Position numbers and translations under genes: made by a program
Part shown: positions 59,682 through 59,828 of the stretch, piece after piece
Layout of the letters: each line of letters starts with the position of its first letter
Numbering within the stretch: the first letter of the stretch is position 1
NCBI RefSeq assembly: GCF_023008165.1
Contig: NZ_JAKQZA010000012.1
Span: forward strand, 1-59,828
DNA length: 59,828 nucleotides
Direction of reading: 5' to 3'
Source of the DNA: Kordiimonas laminariae
Lineage (GTDB): Bacteria > Pseudomonadota > Alphaproteobacteria > Sphingomonadales > Kordiimonadaceae
The notes under the pieces: model-generated
What the model was told of the DNA's origin: nothing
What the model saw: only the letters and a program-made list of their open reading frames with translations
Databases searched by the model: none

Positions 59682-59828
59682 AATCTGATGCGGTCTGATA
59701 GCGCATAGAGGTTTTGTCGTACCATTACGGGGCTTTCTACTGAGATGAGTGTGGGTTCAGCAGAGACCATTTTGTAGTATTCCACTGTAAGCGTGTATTC
59801 AGTATCGAGAGCTGTTTGTTCAAGATAG
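59657..59828 (-). pseudogene. Partial reading frame upstream of the kinase remnant, in another frame
   Basis: The minus strand is open from the window edge to a TGA at 59657-59659 in a frame different from that of the kinase remnant, giving about 56 residues that include TEYTLTVEYYKMVSAEPTL and VMVRQNLYALSDRIRL. It overlaps the start of the remnant. It may be the sensory part of the same kinase, separated by a deletion that removed the second membrane helix and shifted the frame, or the end of another gene. Too little is in view to decide. Confidence 0.4.

Noticed and set aside
1-59828. tRNA, rRNA or CRISPR arrays
   Set aside because: I saw no cloverleaf-like segments ending in CCA, no rRNA-like text and no regularly spaced direct repeats.

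Overview
The window looks like about 60 kb of chromosome from an alphaproteobacterium, probably marine and possibly Kordiimonas-like. The class assignment rests on the aroK-aroB-CorC block next to an xerD/accA block, a DUF2794 gene, a Lys1/Lys9/antiquitin/HglS lysine pathway and an RpoH-type promoter of the alphaproteobacterial kind. The genus is only a guess. Most genes have good Shine-Dalgarno sequences, and transcription units often end in clear hairpin-plus-T terminators. I saw no rRNA, tRNA or CRISPR.

Region by region. (1) 1-5.6 kb is a surface or secretion locus: the start of a large DUF4347/cadherin-like repeat protein (cut by the window edge), a sulfotransferase, three tandem phage-tail-collar (microcystin-dependent protein type) genes and a GNAT acetyltransferase. 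(2) 5.7-14.7 kb starts with a HEAGH-motif protein, two Lrp/AsnC regulators and a small unknown. It continues with a lysine catabolic cluster: HglS (2-oxoadipate to D-2-hydroxyglutarate), an FAD D-2-hydroxyglutarate dehydrogenase, a Lys1-like and a Lys9-like saccharopine dehydrogenase, and an antiquitin-type aldehyde dehydrogenase. Together these cover lysine to 2-oxoglutarate except for one aminotransferase step. (3) 14.7-19.5 kb holds an ABC ATPase and a permease fused to an M1 aminopeptidase. (4) 19.5-21.7 kb is an arsR-acr3-arsH operon with an operator palindrome.

(5) 21.7-36.4 kb has a solute-binding protein whose start codon may be sealed in a hairpin, a TonB-dependent receptor, a lipid kinase, DUF2794, two tandem GIN-domain (DUF2807) proteins, a GST, a GldA/F/G-like ABC exporter with a DUF4340 protein, htpG behind an RpoH-like promoter, and a short BLUF photoreceptor. 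(6) 36.4-45.2 kb is a conserved housekeeping block: CorC-like, aroB, aroK, a CaiB/BaiF CoA-transferase, a 46-residue membrane protein, a 672-residue exported protein, xerD and accA. (7) 45.2-51.2 kb holds nrdA and nrdB, separated by a LuxR-type regulator with a degenerate receiver and an LCAT-like lipoprotein. Each nrd gene has a pair of NrdR-box-like sites 31-32 bp apart.

(8) 51.3-59.2 kb is an AT-richer accessory segment. It has three consecutive tyrosine-recombinase-type genes (430, 611 and 805 residues) and a small coiled-coil protein, a layout like an extended Tn554 tnpABC set. Behind them lie apparent cargo genes: two overlapping small unknowns, a perfect 13-bp inverted repeat, an XRE regulator and a 175-residue unknown. 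The segment ends exactly at a sensor histidine kinase that has lost its ATPase domain. This recombinase segment and the tail-collar/DUF4347 locus are the most likely places for undescribed biology.
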